Assembly: GCF_047511655.1 (NCBI RefSeq)
Contig: NC_133394.1
Coordinates: 105,358,343 to 105,422,342 of the forward strand
Direction of reading: 5' to 3'
DNA length: 64,000 nt
Source: Castor canadensis
Lineage: Eukaryota; Chordata; Mammalia; Rodentia; Castoridae
Shown here in pieces: positions 37,966-50,300 of this stretch. The translations under genes and the position numbers were made by a program. Each line of letters starts with the position of its first letter. The first letter of the stretch is position 1. The notes beneath the pieces were generated by a model. The model saw only the letters and a program-made list of their open reading frames with translations. It made no database searches and was not told the origin of the DNA.

Positions 37966-37970
37966 TATTA

Positions 37971-38333
37971 TGGTTTGAGTATGAAATATCCCCAACAAGC
38001 TCAGATTTCACTTGGTCTCCAGTGAGTGGTGCTATTTGAGGAGGTGGTAGAAAGTGGGGGGCTAGCCAGAGGGAGTAGGTCATTGGACATGTTCCTTAGG
38101 AGGTAGATCTTTCCTTGGCCCTTTCATGTTTCTCTTTCTCTGGTTTCTTGTCACCATTAGATGAAGAACTTTCTCCTACACATCTTCCCACTGCCATGAA
38201 GTTCTATTCAAACTCATGGGGTCAAATAACCATGGACTGAGCCCTCTGACACAATGAGCCAAAATAAATCTTTCCTCACGTAAGTTGTTTTTTTCAGGTA
38301 TTTGATCACAGTGAAGATAAAACTGACTAAGAC
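37971..38333 (+). repeat. Solo MaLR (ORR1/MLT1-like) LTR
   Basis: Starts TGGTTTGAGTATGAAATATC and ends GACTAAGAC. In order it carries the 'gaggaggtgg' block, a C/T-rich block, 'catggactgagccctctg', an AATAAA polyadenylation signal at 38263-38268, and the 'gtatttgatcacagtgaaga' 3' end. Flanks TATTA (37966-37970) and TATTG (38334-38338) form a near-perfect 5-bp target duplication. No internal region is present, so it is a solo LTR. Confidence 0.8.
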
Positions 38334-38339
38334 TATTGC

Positions 38340-39355
38340 TAAACAAGAATATCACCAAAGCAATTCTCACAAATCCAAATTATGTAACTTAATGATAAAG
38401 TATATGGATGAATCACAAATATGACATCAACCTAGAAAAATTCTAATACAAGCACATACTGCCAAAAATACCTCTGATATCCAGATCTAATAGTCTTAGA
38501 GAATAGTGCATCTCCTTGCCTTTTATTTTTCCATCTGAATGTTTAAGAGGCATCTTGACTATTTCAAAACAAGACTTGATTAATATCTCCTCAACTTACC
38601 CAACCACTGCCCCATGGTCCTCCTGGTGTTTCTCATCTCAGTAAATTTCAGCTCTGTCCCAAATGCTCAAGAAAATAGTAGGTGGAGACTTCTTGGCTAT
38701 TCTGTTTTGTTTGATGTTCAACATCCAATTGTACAAGAATTTCTGTTCATATGATCATTAAAATGTATTGATAATCCCACTAGCTCTCTTTATTAATGCA
38801 GAGCACAAATACTACCTAGGTTTTAAACACCATCACTTGTAACATACGCTTACTCAAGATTCTTAATTGTCTCTCTACTTCAACACTTGACTTTCTATTT
38901 GTTATAACCCATTCAGGCCCCTATAAAACAAACCTAGGATAAAAGGTACCAGTAGATTCAGTGTTTGGGGAGGGACTTCTTCGTGGTCTACCCACAACTG
39001 TCTTCTTGTGGTATACCCTCACATGGTATAAAAGACAAGGAATACATTTAAGATGTCCTTAAAAAGGCACTAAACCAATTTATGAGGTTTCTGCCTTCGT
39101 TACCTATTTACATGTACAAACACCATCGCACTAGGGGTTATATTTAAAGCTATGAATTTTGGAGAAACACAAACATTCATTCTGTAGAATTACTATACTT
39201 AATTCTCAATATGCCAGCTGGATTAATTCATTTAAAACTTAAATTGAACTATGTCCCTCAGATTCAAATCAAAAGGTTTCTTTTCACATAGTGTCTCATG
39301 TTTTTGCTGGCCCCACATGGCTATCCTCCTATCTATAACTTCCTTTATAGCTGTG
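38340..39355. other. Unclassified DNA
   Basis: No gene or repeat recognised; moderately AT-rich. Confidence 0.4.
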
Positions 39356-39359
39356 ATTA

Positions 39360-39490
39360 GAGGTACCCAGTTTATTTGTTAAGATTGGGTCTCCCTAATT
39401 TTTTACCTAAGCTACCCTCAAACCAGGTCCTCCCAATCTCCATCTCCTGAACAATTTGGATTAAACTTGTGATCCATCTTACCCAACCTT
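39360..39490 (-). repeat. Worn B1-like SINE
   Basis: The plus strand carries 'gattgggtctccctaatttt', 'aaaccaggtcctcccaatct' and 'ttaaacttgtgatccatctt', a strongly decayed complement of a B1-type monomer. Confidence 0.55.
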
Positions 39491-39981
39491 ACTTTTTATT
39501 CCATGTGGAGGAAAAGTAGAACTTCACAGAATGTTGTGTAAGGGTACCTTACCTGACCCTCTCCTATAGCTATTACTGCAGAATCCCTGGTCTCCCACTC
39601 TTAGTGTTGTTCTTGAAATTCTTGAACAAGCATAATTTCTTATAAAACCCTTTGCACCTACACTTCTGCATACCTAGGAATAATCACCTTCCTCCTGTTT
39701 GTTTACTTACTACCTAAGCTCAATGCTTTCTGTTCAAACATCACTTATCTGTGTGGCCTCCCTCCATGTGAAGGCTTTCAGCTCCTTTCTTAGGACTTTT
39801 CTTGTTTTCCACAGCACAGCACTTGCCATCATCTGGTATCCAATCTTTGTTTTTTTTTTTTTTTTACTTTTTCCATTACACTGTAGGCTGTGGGAGAATG
39901 ATGAACTTTGCCAGCTTTATTACATTTGAATTCCCAGTGTCTAGACCAATGCTTAGAATGTTTTCATTATTCGGTAAATAT

Positions 39982-40182
39982 ATTTTTGGTGGGGACTGGG
40001 ATTTGAACTCAGGGCTTCATGCATGCAAAGCAGGCACTCTACCACTTGAGCCACACTTCCAGTCTATTTTGGTCTGGTTTCAAAGTCTGTTTGCCTTGGC
40101 TGGCCTTGAACTGTGATATTCCCATATTTCAAACTCCCAAGAAGCTAGGATTACAGGTATGAGCCACCAGCTCATGGCCTCT
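39982..40182 (-). repeat. Composite ID+B1 SINE (first of two at one site)
   Basis: On the plus strand an ID complement ('tttgaactcagggcttcatg', 'accacttgagcc') is followed by a B1 complement ('ctggccttgaactgtgatat', 'ggattacaggtatgagccac'). The flanking word GTAAATAT occurs at 39974-39981 and 40183-40190. Confidence 0.85.
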
Positions 40183-40190
40183 GTAAATAT

Positions 40191-40282
40191 GTTTGTTTTT
40201 TTGACAGGACTGGGGTTTGAACTCAGGGCTTAATACTTGCAAAGCAGGCACTCTACCACTTGAGCCTCACCTCTAGTACAAT
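40191..40282 (-). repeat. ID-type SINE (second of two at one site)
   Basis: The plus strand starts with a T-rich tail and continues with 'gactggggtttgaactcagg' and 'ctctaccacttgagcc', the complement of an ID element. It is flanked by an exact 9-bp duplication TGTAAATAT at 40182-40190 and 40283-40291. Confidence 0.85.
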
Positions 40283-40751
40283 TGTAAATATTTTTAAATA
40301 AACTTTTAGTACATTTCTAAGTGTAAAATGAAGGTAAATAGTCTTTGAAAAGATTGCTTTTCTACAAGTTAGAAGGCATGTTTTATAATCCTTGATGTGT
40401 CGTTTAATATTTAATTCTTCAAAGCTTCAGTTTCTTCATTAGAACAAAACTGAAAATAAGATGGTCATTATAGAAGGTTAGCTATGTTGCTTTGCTTATC
40501 AAACTGATCAAATAAATTGAAAATTTCTATGTAATTTAAGAGAATATATTATACAAATGTAAGCTATTGTTTCTAAAATGTATAAACATATACTTAATTC
40601 TCCTTAGAAATTTGTTGGGAAGACATTCCTCTGGCCTAATTTTCTTTCACTCTTTCAAATAAAATGGTATGGTTCACTAAATAAAGGATGCAATATTACT
40701 GTGATAATCTCAGCTTCCATTTTGAGAGCTAGAAAAAGAGGAATAAATTAA

Positions 40752-40905
40752 CTCCAGATACGGTGATGCAGTCCTGCAATCCCAGCACTTGAGAGGCTGA
40801 GGCAGGAAGATCATGATTTCCAGGCCAGTCTGTGCTACATAGTTAGACACTGTCAAAAAGAAGAATAAAGAGGAGGAGGAGGAAGAAGAGAGAAATATAG
40901 TCCCA
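40752..40905 (+). repeat. B1-like SINE
   Basis: Contains 'gcaatcccagcacttgagag', 'gctgaggcaggaagatcatg' and 'ccaggccagtctgtgctaca', a good B1 monomer, with a purine-rich tail (AGG/AAG repeats). Confidence 0.85.
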
Positions 40906-40914
40906 AACAAAGCA

Positions 40915-41515
40915 GAAGTGAGTAAGAGCAACAATAAATGAAATTGAAAAAAAAAATTTAAAAAGCAACAAATGAAAAGTTGATTCTTTTAAAAAATAAA
41001 AAGAATCAATAGCATTCCAGTTATGCTAAGAAAAAAGACGACACAAATTACAAATGTCAGAAATGGAGAGTACATCACCAAGGATCCAAGTGATATTAAA
41101 AGAACAATAAACGATGATTGTAAATAATTCTATGCCACAAACTTGATGATTTTGATAAAATAGATGAATCTTTTGACAGATACAGTCTGCCCAAACCCAC
41201 AAAAATAGGTACAGGCCTATATCTACTTCTAAAGACTGAATCATAAATTAATAACCTTTCAAAACAGAACAAGAAAAATTTCATCTAAAACCTAAAACAG
41301 AAAGTGTTAGGCCCAGATGGGCTCACTGTTCAAGACTTCCAAACATTTAAAGAAAAACCTACACTGATTCTTTGTAACTTCTTCTAGACGATAACAGCAT
41401 AAAGGATATTTTCCTAGCTAATTCTATCAGCTGAGCATTACCCTATTACCAAATTTGATAAGGACATTATAAAAAAAATTATAGAACAATATTTCTCATG
41501 AACATGCAAGTATGT
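40915..41515 (+). mobile_element. LINE-1 ORF2 internal fragment
   Basis: Follows the LINE-1 ORF2 order upstream of the reverse-transcriptase core: an A-rich 'gaaagttgattctttt' block, 'aaataattctatgccacaaa', 'ggcccagatgggctcactgt' (the usual PDG-type motif), and 'aacaatatttctcatgaaca'. It has many stops and no 3' UTR, so it is an isolated internal piece. Confidence 0.75.
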
Positions 41516-41519
41516 GGGA

Positions 41520-42545
41520 GGGGCAGTATAGGGGGCTGTCTTTACTTTGGCTTAATTTTGCTACAAAACAAAAGCTGCTCTAAAAACAAAGTTTATTAAT
41601 TTGAAAATAATATTTAGAAAATGATGCAGGTTGGATGAGCTCAGGCTTTGCTTACATGCTGTTTCACTGTCCTTCTATGATTTGCTAGATAAGGAAACCA
41701 GTAGATAAATACTGCCTGATTGTTTATAAAGACTTGTATGCTTTCATACAAGAATAGAATTCTATCACTGAATCTGATATTTATTGACCAAGAAAGTATT
41801 CTGAGTTAAAAAAGGGTTAATGAGTTGACAAAAGAAATATTAAAACTAGCAAATAAAACATATTTGGCATTACATTATTTTTTCTTCATTATGCCTGGGC
41901 ATAAAGACACTTTAAATTGTTCATGAATGTATTCAAAAATCATTTGCTGAATTTTTACCCTATATAGACACAGGGGCAGTAATTGTAAGCAGAAATGATC
42001 TTATGATTAAGGGAAGCACCACCAAACAGGATGAGTTTGCCAGAGGAACAGACTGTGAGAATAAAAGCACAAATATGAGAACGTTTATTTGCATATTTTT
42101 CTGATTATCCTTTTTAAACGGTTTATTTAAAATTGGACTTCATAAATATATATGTGTATGAACACTGGAGCATATATAAATACATATTCCTATATGAGGA
42201 ATTCATACTTTAATTCTCTGATCAAACAAGTTTAATCTTATGTAATGAGAAAGACCTTAATACAAACACAAAACACACATAATTCAACTCATGAAATGTT
42301 GCATGAATGCAAAAAACAGGGTGCTGTTAAAGCAGGTGTGGGAAGTGTGGGGAGAGCTATAGGCAGATATAACAGCAGGTATAAAAGGAGGAACAGGGTT
42401 TGCACTCTTAGGGAGCTGAGCCGAAGTCCAGTCCACAAGGAAGAGGTACCATGAGGCTGATAGGACTGGAAAACCAGGAAGAAGACAGGTCACACAGTGT
42501 TGGATGATGAATCTGAATTTGATTTTACATACAAAAAAGTGCTAG
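41520..42545. other. Unclassified DNA
   Basis: The part at 42290-42520 is less AT-rich and contains a TATAAAAGG word near 42380. It may be an ancient repeat, but I cannot name it. Confidence 0.35.
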
Positions 42546-42554
42546 TAAGCACTT

Positions 42555-42645
42555 TTTTAGTTTTATTTTGTTGTTGTGCTGGGGAGGGGTATATTGTAGT
42601 ATTTACAAAGGTTCTTAAAATGTATTAAATATTTTTTAAAAGCCG
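42555..42645 (-). mobile_element. LINE-1 3' terminus
   Basis: The plus strand carries 'ttgttgttgtgctggggagg', 'gtatttacaaaggttcttaa', the complement of the local LINE-1 3' end. Confidence 0.75.
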
Positions 42646-42649
42646 TCAA

Positions 42650-43535
42650 CTTTATTTTTGTACAAGATAATCCTGACTGTTTCTTTTTGCTACACATTTG
42701 AAGGAGACAATTGAAGCATTCAGGAATTCTGGCAGGCCCAATTAATTTTGCTGAGTAAATCTCATTGCACAAAATGTACCCCAAAATATGACATAAATTA
42801 GATGTAAAACTGGAACATGGATGAAATTTGTATATTGCGCTCAAGAATTGATTCTTTGAGACTTGCCACTTAAGTTGTGATAAATAGAAGACAAGTGGCA
42901 TTGATAACTGTCTCTTTGAACAACCATGTCTGAAGGAAAGTTTCTTTAAGCTTGTGGATTCAGAGCACATCTTTTTTTTCCCCCAGAGAAATAAAATAAG
43001 TAGAAACAGAAAGAGAAAGAAAAGAAAATGACATGGAAATACTGGCTACAGACATATAAACTTGAGGCAACATTTAAAGTGTGATACCTCATTTATTCTA
43101 ATACATAACCCAAAATCAGACTTCACTAGTTGCTAACATTTATTTGTCAAGTTGACCAGAAGACCTAACAAATAACTTTGAATTAGACAATGTAAAGTAA
43201 AGCCCTATTTTGGCTTTCAGAATCTCTTTCCATTACTTATCCAGTTTATTTCATTAAAGTCAAACATACTTGTAAGCATTTTATTGAACAATCTGGATTC
43301 AGTGAAGTGAAATCATGCCATTTTCCTGTAGTAGTATATATTTCATTTTATGTTTCTTAATGCCCTCTTTAAGAAAACAAACATTTATTTCCCCTTGCAG
43401 AAATTAACAAACTCTCCTTCTTTAAGGCATTAAAGAATACAATATAGTACTAAACAAGTTACAAGTTACCACAAGGCTCACATATTCACCTATCTTTTCT
43501 TGTCAAGGTTAACAGTGTATGGTCATTCTCATTCT
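42650..43535. other. AT-rich DNA, nothing recognised
   Basis: A 135-codon minus-strand frame at 42563-42970 begins in unique DNA and runs into the LINE-1 end. It shows no domain and is probably chance. Confidence 0.4.
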
Positions 43536-43544
43536 CTCTCTAGA

Positions 43545-44300
43545 GATGACCCACTTTCAATCTATTGCAAGTGTATTCCATGTAAGTCAGGTTACCAAAA
43601 AAGCACAGCATGCCCATGTTTATTGCAGCATTATTCACAATAGCTAACCTATGGAAACAGCAAAGATGCCCCACTACTGCTGAATTGATTAAGAAAATGT
43701 GGTACTTATATCCAATGTAATTTCTGTTCAGCCGCAAAGAATGAAATTTTTCCATTTGCAGGTAAATGGATTTAACTAGAGAACATCATTTTATATGAAG
43801 TTAGCCAGATTAAGAAGGCCAAAAGCCTCATGTTTTCTCTCATATGGGGAATATAGAACTAAAACAAATACATCAATATTATGAAAAACAGGGCATGCCA
43901 AGGGAAGGTCACACATGAGAAGGGTAGAGTAAAAGAAGGAAGTTAAAATAAATATGGTTGATGTACTCTCTGTAAAAGAATGAGTATACAACTTTTAAAC
44001 TGGTTGAAACCACCATAAGAAAGGGACTAAAGTAGAAATAGGAAAAATGGAGGAAATGAACCAAATTGGGCTATAATACATATGTACATGGAAATGCCAC
44101 ACGGAAATTCCCTGTGTAACTATCTTAAGGAGGAGAAATGTCATTTTTTTGAAAAAATCAAAGAGTAGGAAGGAGAAACAGGTACTGCCTGGGGGGTTGA
44201 TACCAGTGGGATGGGGTGAGAAGGTGGGGAAAGTATGTAAGAGGGTGAATATGGCTCATACTGTGCATATATGAATGTAAATGCAAAAAAGATACCAGTT
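43545..44300 (+). mobile_element. LINE-1, ORF2 C-terminus and 3' UTR
   Basis: Contains 'tgtttattgcagcattattc', 'acaatagctaacctatggaa', 'gattaagaaaatgtggtact', 'ctagagaacatcattttata', then the 3' UTR with a 'ggttgataccagtgggat' block. It is 5'-truncated, with stops. Confidence 0.85.
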
Positions 44301-44430
44301 GGCTTCCATTTATCTGTGATGCAAATGTCTTTATTTTTTTGGTAATGGAACTAAATATTTTTCCTTTAAAAACGTTTTCATTCTGAAATACATAAGACAA
44401 TATTTTATATTAATTTCCTTTTTAAAAAGT

Positions 44431-44452
44431 TATATATATATATATATATATA
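44431..44452. repeat. (TA)n tract
   Basis: Eleven TA units. Confidence 0.95.
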
Positions 44453-44454
44453 TT

Positions 44455-45785
44455 TCCATGTAAAATCATAGGCAAAACAGATGGCTCCTCAAATCACTGA
44501 TACATATTAATAGAAAAAAAAAGGAAGAGTATTCTATTCCTAATAAGCTTTATTATCACTTTCACATTTTTTTCGCAAAAGATGTGACTAGATAAAGATA
44601 AATATTGTCTTTATTTTCTTTCTGCTGTCTTTCCTACTCCTACATAGAATGTCGGGCAAAGAATAATGGTCAGAGAAGTAAAGTCTTACTTGAAGTTGTA
44701 GTCTGGAGGTTGATGGTTTATAATACTCTAAAATTACATGGATGTAACCCACATACGTGCTCACACTCACACACACACCAGTCTCCTGCTTGTTTCAAAG
44801 TAGGAAGGATGAAAGCTTTACAACTCTGTCTGCTCCATCTGGCATGCAATCCTTAGTTATTCAGTTTCATGACATAGACAAGACCTCACTACACATTACA
44901 TTTCTTACACATTCCAAGGGTTTGAAATTTATAAGAGAAAATGCTTTTCTAAATTGATTTCATCTTCAGTCTCTATATCCTGCTTTTTTCTTGTAATGAG
45001 ATCCAACCTTTCCAAACTCCTAAGTAGAAGAGATCAGTCTTGGCAAGTCTTTTTCAACTTGAAAAACCTAGCAAGCCTCTTTATTCTTCAGCTTTAATTA
45101 TTTTGACTAAGGTATGATATTAATTCTCTCATCACTGAAGGATTCTTAAATTATCAGCAAGTACATTCAAAATTTTACCTTTATCAGTCTTTTATTCTTT
45201 TGGTAACAAAACTTAAAAGGTATTATATTTTCTGTTTCTCCTATAAATATTTTTAATCAAACCTGAACTGCAAAGGTGCAGAGTCATTTCGGCTGCTTTA
45301 CTTCAGCATAGAATGTTAATTTTTACTTTTTTCCTTCCAATGGGATTTAGTTGGCAAATTATTTTGGAAAAGAAGAGTGGGGAAAGCAGAAGAGAAGCCT
45401 TACAATCTTTCAAATTTTACCTTGGGTAAATTATAAGTGATCTTTTGTCATCATTATATTTTGGGGAAATCAAAACTATTTACACAGACTTTTAGATCAT
45501 TCAGCGGTTACACATTTACTCTTCCTGTTTAATACAGGCTTTAGAATTGAACAAAGTTTTTACTCCTGGTGCAACAAATTTCAAGCATTGTAATCTGGAG
45601 AAAAATCATAGCACTCAAGGTTTCAGTTTGTAAGCTTTTGGGAATATTGGGTGAAATCATTTACAATATTGAAAATTACTGCATCACATGTCTGTAAGAG
45701 GGCCTCCTTCACTTGCACAACCTCCAGAGTTCACAGAAACCCAATATTCTAGAGACATCTCAATGCTTTGAGAAAGCAGTGCACT
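44455..45785. other. AT-rich DNA, nothing recognised
   Basis: A short (CA)n run lies near 44762-44776. No gene or named repeat. Confidence 0.4.
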
Positions 45786-45789
45786 TTTT

Positions 45790-45910
45790 ATTATATTTAT
45801 TAAGAGCTAATAATCACACAAAACATGTGTTTCATTATTATATTTTTATACATGTATACAATGTACTTTGATGACATTCACCCCCTCTGAGAGCATCTCT
45901 TTATTCCAGG
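45790..45910 (-). mobile_element. Old LINE-1 3' UTR fragment
   Basis: The plus strand reads 'tacatgtatacaatgtactt', 'tgatgacattcaccccctct', resembling the complement of an older LINE-1 3' UTR. Confidence 0.5.
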
Positions 45911-46612
45911 CTTGGGGTAGTTTCTAATTGATCTGACCCAGTCATAGGACTCTCATTTTCTTGTCAGTAGATGGTCAAGGTCTATGTATATGGTCCAGTA
46001 TTGGGGAGTGAATATGAAGGACAATCTCTAGAAGAGCTCTAAGAAAACTTTCTTTCACCTAAAGTAAAACTCAATAAATCACATTTTCTTTCCAGATGTG
46101 TTTTACTGTCTGGATATAATACCTGGAGCTACTACAGCTACTTTGCCATGTGCCAATAGATAAAACAAAACTGTAAATGATAGAAAGATGCAAGGTACTT
46201 TCTGTCATCACGTATCATCTCATTAAATATTAACCCAGTACTCTGATTGAGACAGAACCACACACAATACCTCAAAATTTTCATTATGGGAACAATAACA
46301 TGTCCTTTAGTTTGAGTAGAATAAGCATTTACTTATACAAACCAACCTAATCAATACAGTGACCACCACAATATATTGCAAGTTCTAAGTGTTCAATAAA
46401 CATTATTTTCCTCAGTCTATCCCATTTTACCTAGAAGTGTTTTACAAATTATATCTCAGTCTATTCAGCTTGTTTCTTACTTAAATGCTATATAACAGAG
46501 AAAACTAATTTTATCCATTTCTTAAATTTGGAATACGTTAGAGAAACTTACTACCAGTGATAACTATGTGCCAATTTCATCTTAATTTTAAAATAAAAAT
46601 TAGCATATTGGA

Positions 46613-46720
46613 ATATTAAGATTAGAGATGGGACATGGCTCAAGTTGTAGAGCACTTGCCTAGCAAGCATAAGGCACTAAGTTCAATTCCCAGTACCACC
46701 AAAAAAAGATATTAAGATTA
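46613..46720 (+). repeat. ID-type SINE with exact 12-bp target duplication
   Basis: The element at 46625-46708 has 'ggacatggctcaagttgtag' and 'agttcaattcccagtaccac' and a short poly(A). ATATTAAGATTA occurs exactly at 46613-46624 and 46709-46720. The perfect duplication and well-kept boxes suggest a fairly recent insertion. Confidence 0.95.
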
Positions 46721-46829
46721 TATTATTATTATTAGAATTATCTAGTAATAGAATTGAGTAATTATTAACGTAGATATCTCAGAGTGATAAGTGAGACTGG
46801 GAACTACTTTATCTTGCCTCTTTTAATAT

Positions 46830-47300
46830 GCATTTTTGTTAGTGTCTATTAATTGTACAAAACTGCTACACCGTAGTGTTTCACACATGCATATAGTGTA
46901 CACTGATAGATTAACTACTATTGTTCACTAGTTACCACATTCCCCACTCCTACAATTTTTCAATAACTTTGAGTGAGTTGCTTTATGACACCTTCATACA
47001 TAGACACAATGTATTTTAGCATCTCTCACCTCCTCATTATTCACTTTCCTTCTTCCTCCCGTCCTCCACAGTCACTGGATTACAGTTATGTTTTTGCATA
47101 TATGCATATATAATGATATATAAATCTCTCTTGGCAAACATATATATATATATATATATTTATACATATATTACACTAGATTCTGCATGAGGAATGACAT
47201 ACAACCTCTGTCATTCTGAATCTGGCTTATCTCTAGTTCCAACAATTTTCCTGCACACCATAATTTCATTCTTTAAGCCAGTTTATCTTGCCCTTCAAAT
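46830..47300 (-). mobile_element. Old LINE-1 3' UTR fragment
   Basis: The complement of LINE-1 3' UTR landmarks appears as 'tctgtcattctgaatctggc', 'ttatctctagttccaacaat', 'tttcctgcacaccataattt' and 'cattctttaagcc'. It holds a (TA)n run at about 47138-47160. Confidence 0.6.
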
Positions 47301-47304
47301 ATAA

Positions 47305-50300
47305 ATCTTTTATGTTTTCTTTTTGATTATCTTTCAAAAATATTCAATTTAAAAGTTACCATTTTATCTCCTTATTCAAATCAATAAAGTGGAAGTAAAA
47401 TGTAGCATCCTGAAGGATCATGAAAATACATACTTCACTCTTAGAATTTAAAAATAGCTAAGGAAATATTTAAAAGCAGTGAGGTAATGGGTACATCTCT
47501 TATCTTTGTTTCTCATCTAGAAAATAGTTAATACAATTTGTGTATAATTACATCCTGAGTTGTTTCCATGAGTGGAGAAAAAAATCAAGAGAAGGAACTT
47601 AACTATAGATGCCAATTTAATTAAATTGGGAACACTCAGAAGAAGAAAGAAAAAGTTTTCTCTAAGCAAAGAACACCCTTGACAGAAGAGAAAATTCACT
47701 AACATGGATTGTTGACACTAGGGTGCCCTGAACAAATCTTGGAAAGGAGTTATTTTTTACTTTGTTAAGAAGAATAGGGTGAAATGCAAAACAGCATTCT
47801 AATTAAGGACTGGGAATTAAAAAAAAGAGTTGGATAAACTTATGACAGTTAAGGACCTTATCTTCATTTGAATTCTTTTAACAATTGCTATCTGAACTGT
47901 ATTTATGATACTTACTTTTAACTATGTTCCTTCACATTTTTGCATACCTCTTTTATCAGTTCTAGTTCATTGTAATTTCAATTATCTGAGACGTAATCTA
48001 TATCCTTGGCTTTCCTATTTTTTCTTAGTACAGAAGAAAGATTCATACAGAGTAGTTTTTGGCAATTTTCTTAAATGAGTGAAGGATAAATATAACCTAT
48101 AAATTATAATTTGCTTAACTTTCAATACAATTTCTGTACAACATGTGCCTTTTGTACTTATGCTGACATGTTTTATAAGAAAAAATACTATAAATGGAAA
48201 ATCATTGTAGTAGCTTATGAATTCCATCTTATATTACAAGTATATACTCAAACCACAAGTTTGCTAAAAAGTCATTACCAGGCACTGTTTCACACAATTT
48301 GCTGGTAAATTTTTAAGGAGAAATAACTTCTAATGTACTGAATTAGAACACTAAAGTAAAGGGTAAATAATTTCTACTTTGATGACTTCCCTAATCCACT
48401 GTAAAGCAATCCAAAATTGCTTTATTGTCCATTTGCCTGGGTTATACACACATCTCTAAGAATAAATAACAGTTAAAAGCAATAGGAGGGAGAGAGACAG
48501 AGAAACACAGAGAATGCACACTCTTGGTCATTATAAAATCTCCAGGCATAGCCCAGCAATTAAAAAAAACTTGAATGATCTCTCAAGAAGTAAAATTAGG
48601 TGTTATTCATTTCTGTTTCTTTCAAAATGTGTTCTGACCATAATGATTCTTTCTTTGCTTTTTAAATGAATACATGGCTGAGAAACTACTAGAACACTTT
48701 TTAAGCAATAATGGTTTATTGAAAAAAAGAAAGAAAAGAAATTCTGATGGTGATTTAAGATAGACTTTAGCACCATGTGGCACAAAATGCAATGATAATA
48801 TGCTGGCATGTCATGACAAGGAATTTTTAGCATCCTTCACAAGTCAGGAATTATTATTTGAATGGAACCAATGGTTTAGGAGACTTGGTCTCTGTAATTG
48901 ATTCAGAATGCTGGCAAACGGAGTTTGTGGAGCATGTGGCGCTCACCTGATTGATAGCAAGATGCAGTTGCTCTGAGAAGATGAATGAGCAAAAGTAACC
49001 AGACAGTGAAAAGTTTGGATCTTTCAAGGGTAAAGACTAGAAACTAATCAAGAAAAATGAATATAATTAAAAATCACAACTATGAACTTCCCTGTAAAAG
49101 TTTTTCTAATTAACACATGAATATTCAAAAGGAGTATTGCTGAGTACAAGAAAAAGTGTTGGTTGGTGAGGATTAGGCTTAAAAAGTCAGTGCAAAGAGG
49201 TTGAGAAGCAGGACCTATCAGGTTAAGAATGTTATGTATATGATGCTTGAAATAAGGCAGTGTTTCTTCCATTCTTAGAAATGCCAAATTTCAAAAAGAC
49301 AGTATTTTCCTTCTCACTACTTCAATCGTACTACTCATACATAGAACCTTAATAACTCAACCATAAGGTCTAGTTTCTGTTTAACTAATGCCTAAAATTA
49401 TTATAAAATCTAGTATGTACCGCCTTTGGACATTAAAATATAAAATATTTTCAATTTTTTCCAACTGTTTCTTTTCATATGTTATCACAAATAATTTACT
49501 TAGACATCAGTGTACCATTCTTTTGTATGTTTTGCATATTATATTTGCATGTGCACATAGCATATGAAAATTATTAAATGCTTCATGAATAACCTAAATA
49601 TAATGTTACAAAGTTCTAAAACAATACCTATAATTTTCCAGCATTAGTAGGTCTGTTATGTTCTTATTTTGGAAAATTGTGTACCAATTTCAAAGTCTGA
49701 TTACCAGTAAACATTTTTAAATTCAAGTCTCTTTAATGATTCCCCAATTCACTTAGAATTTCAATATATTAATACTTAAAGCAATTTTTGAAATATGAGG
49801 TTTAATTCTACCACATTATTATGAATTTTTTTATTAATCACATCCTTTGTCCATATCATATTTTACCACAAATGTTTAAATTAATAAGTCATCACAATTA
49901 GTTTTTCATTATTTTATTTTATTCTTTAATATTTACAGCAAGAATTACTATAAGCTTCCTTGAATGATTATATTTCTGTTAATAAAAACAAACAAGCAAA
50001 GCAACTGTGAAAAACCTTAGAGGTTATGGTATCTATAGCCAGTGTTGCAGCAAAGTATTATCTAAAATGCTCATAAAAATATGAGGTATGCAAACTAACA
50101 GAAAATTGTACTCCCACATAGGCATGATACTCTACAATAGAAAATTCATTTCAGTGAGCACAGATGTGAGCCTTAACAAAGACATCAACTAACTAAAATT
50201 TAAAGAATTTAAGAAATTTCCACTAAAATGTAGGTTCTCATAGCGATGACTCTTGCTAGTTGTATTCACAGCTGAACCCCCATATCTAGATCAGTGCTTA

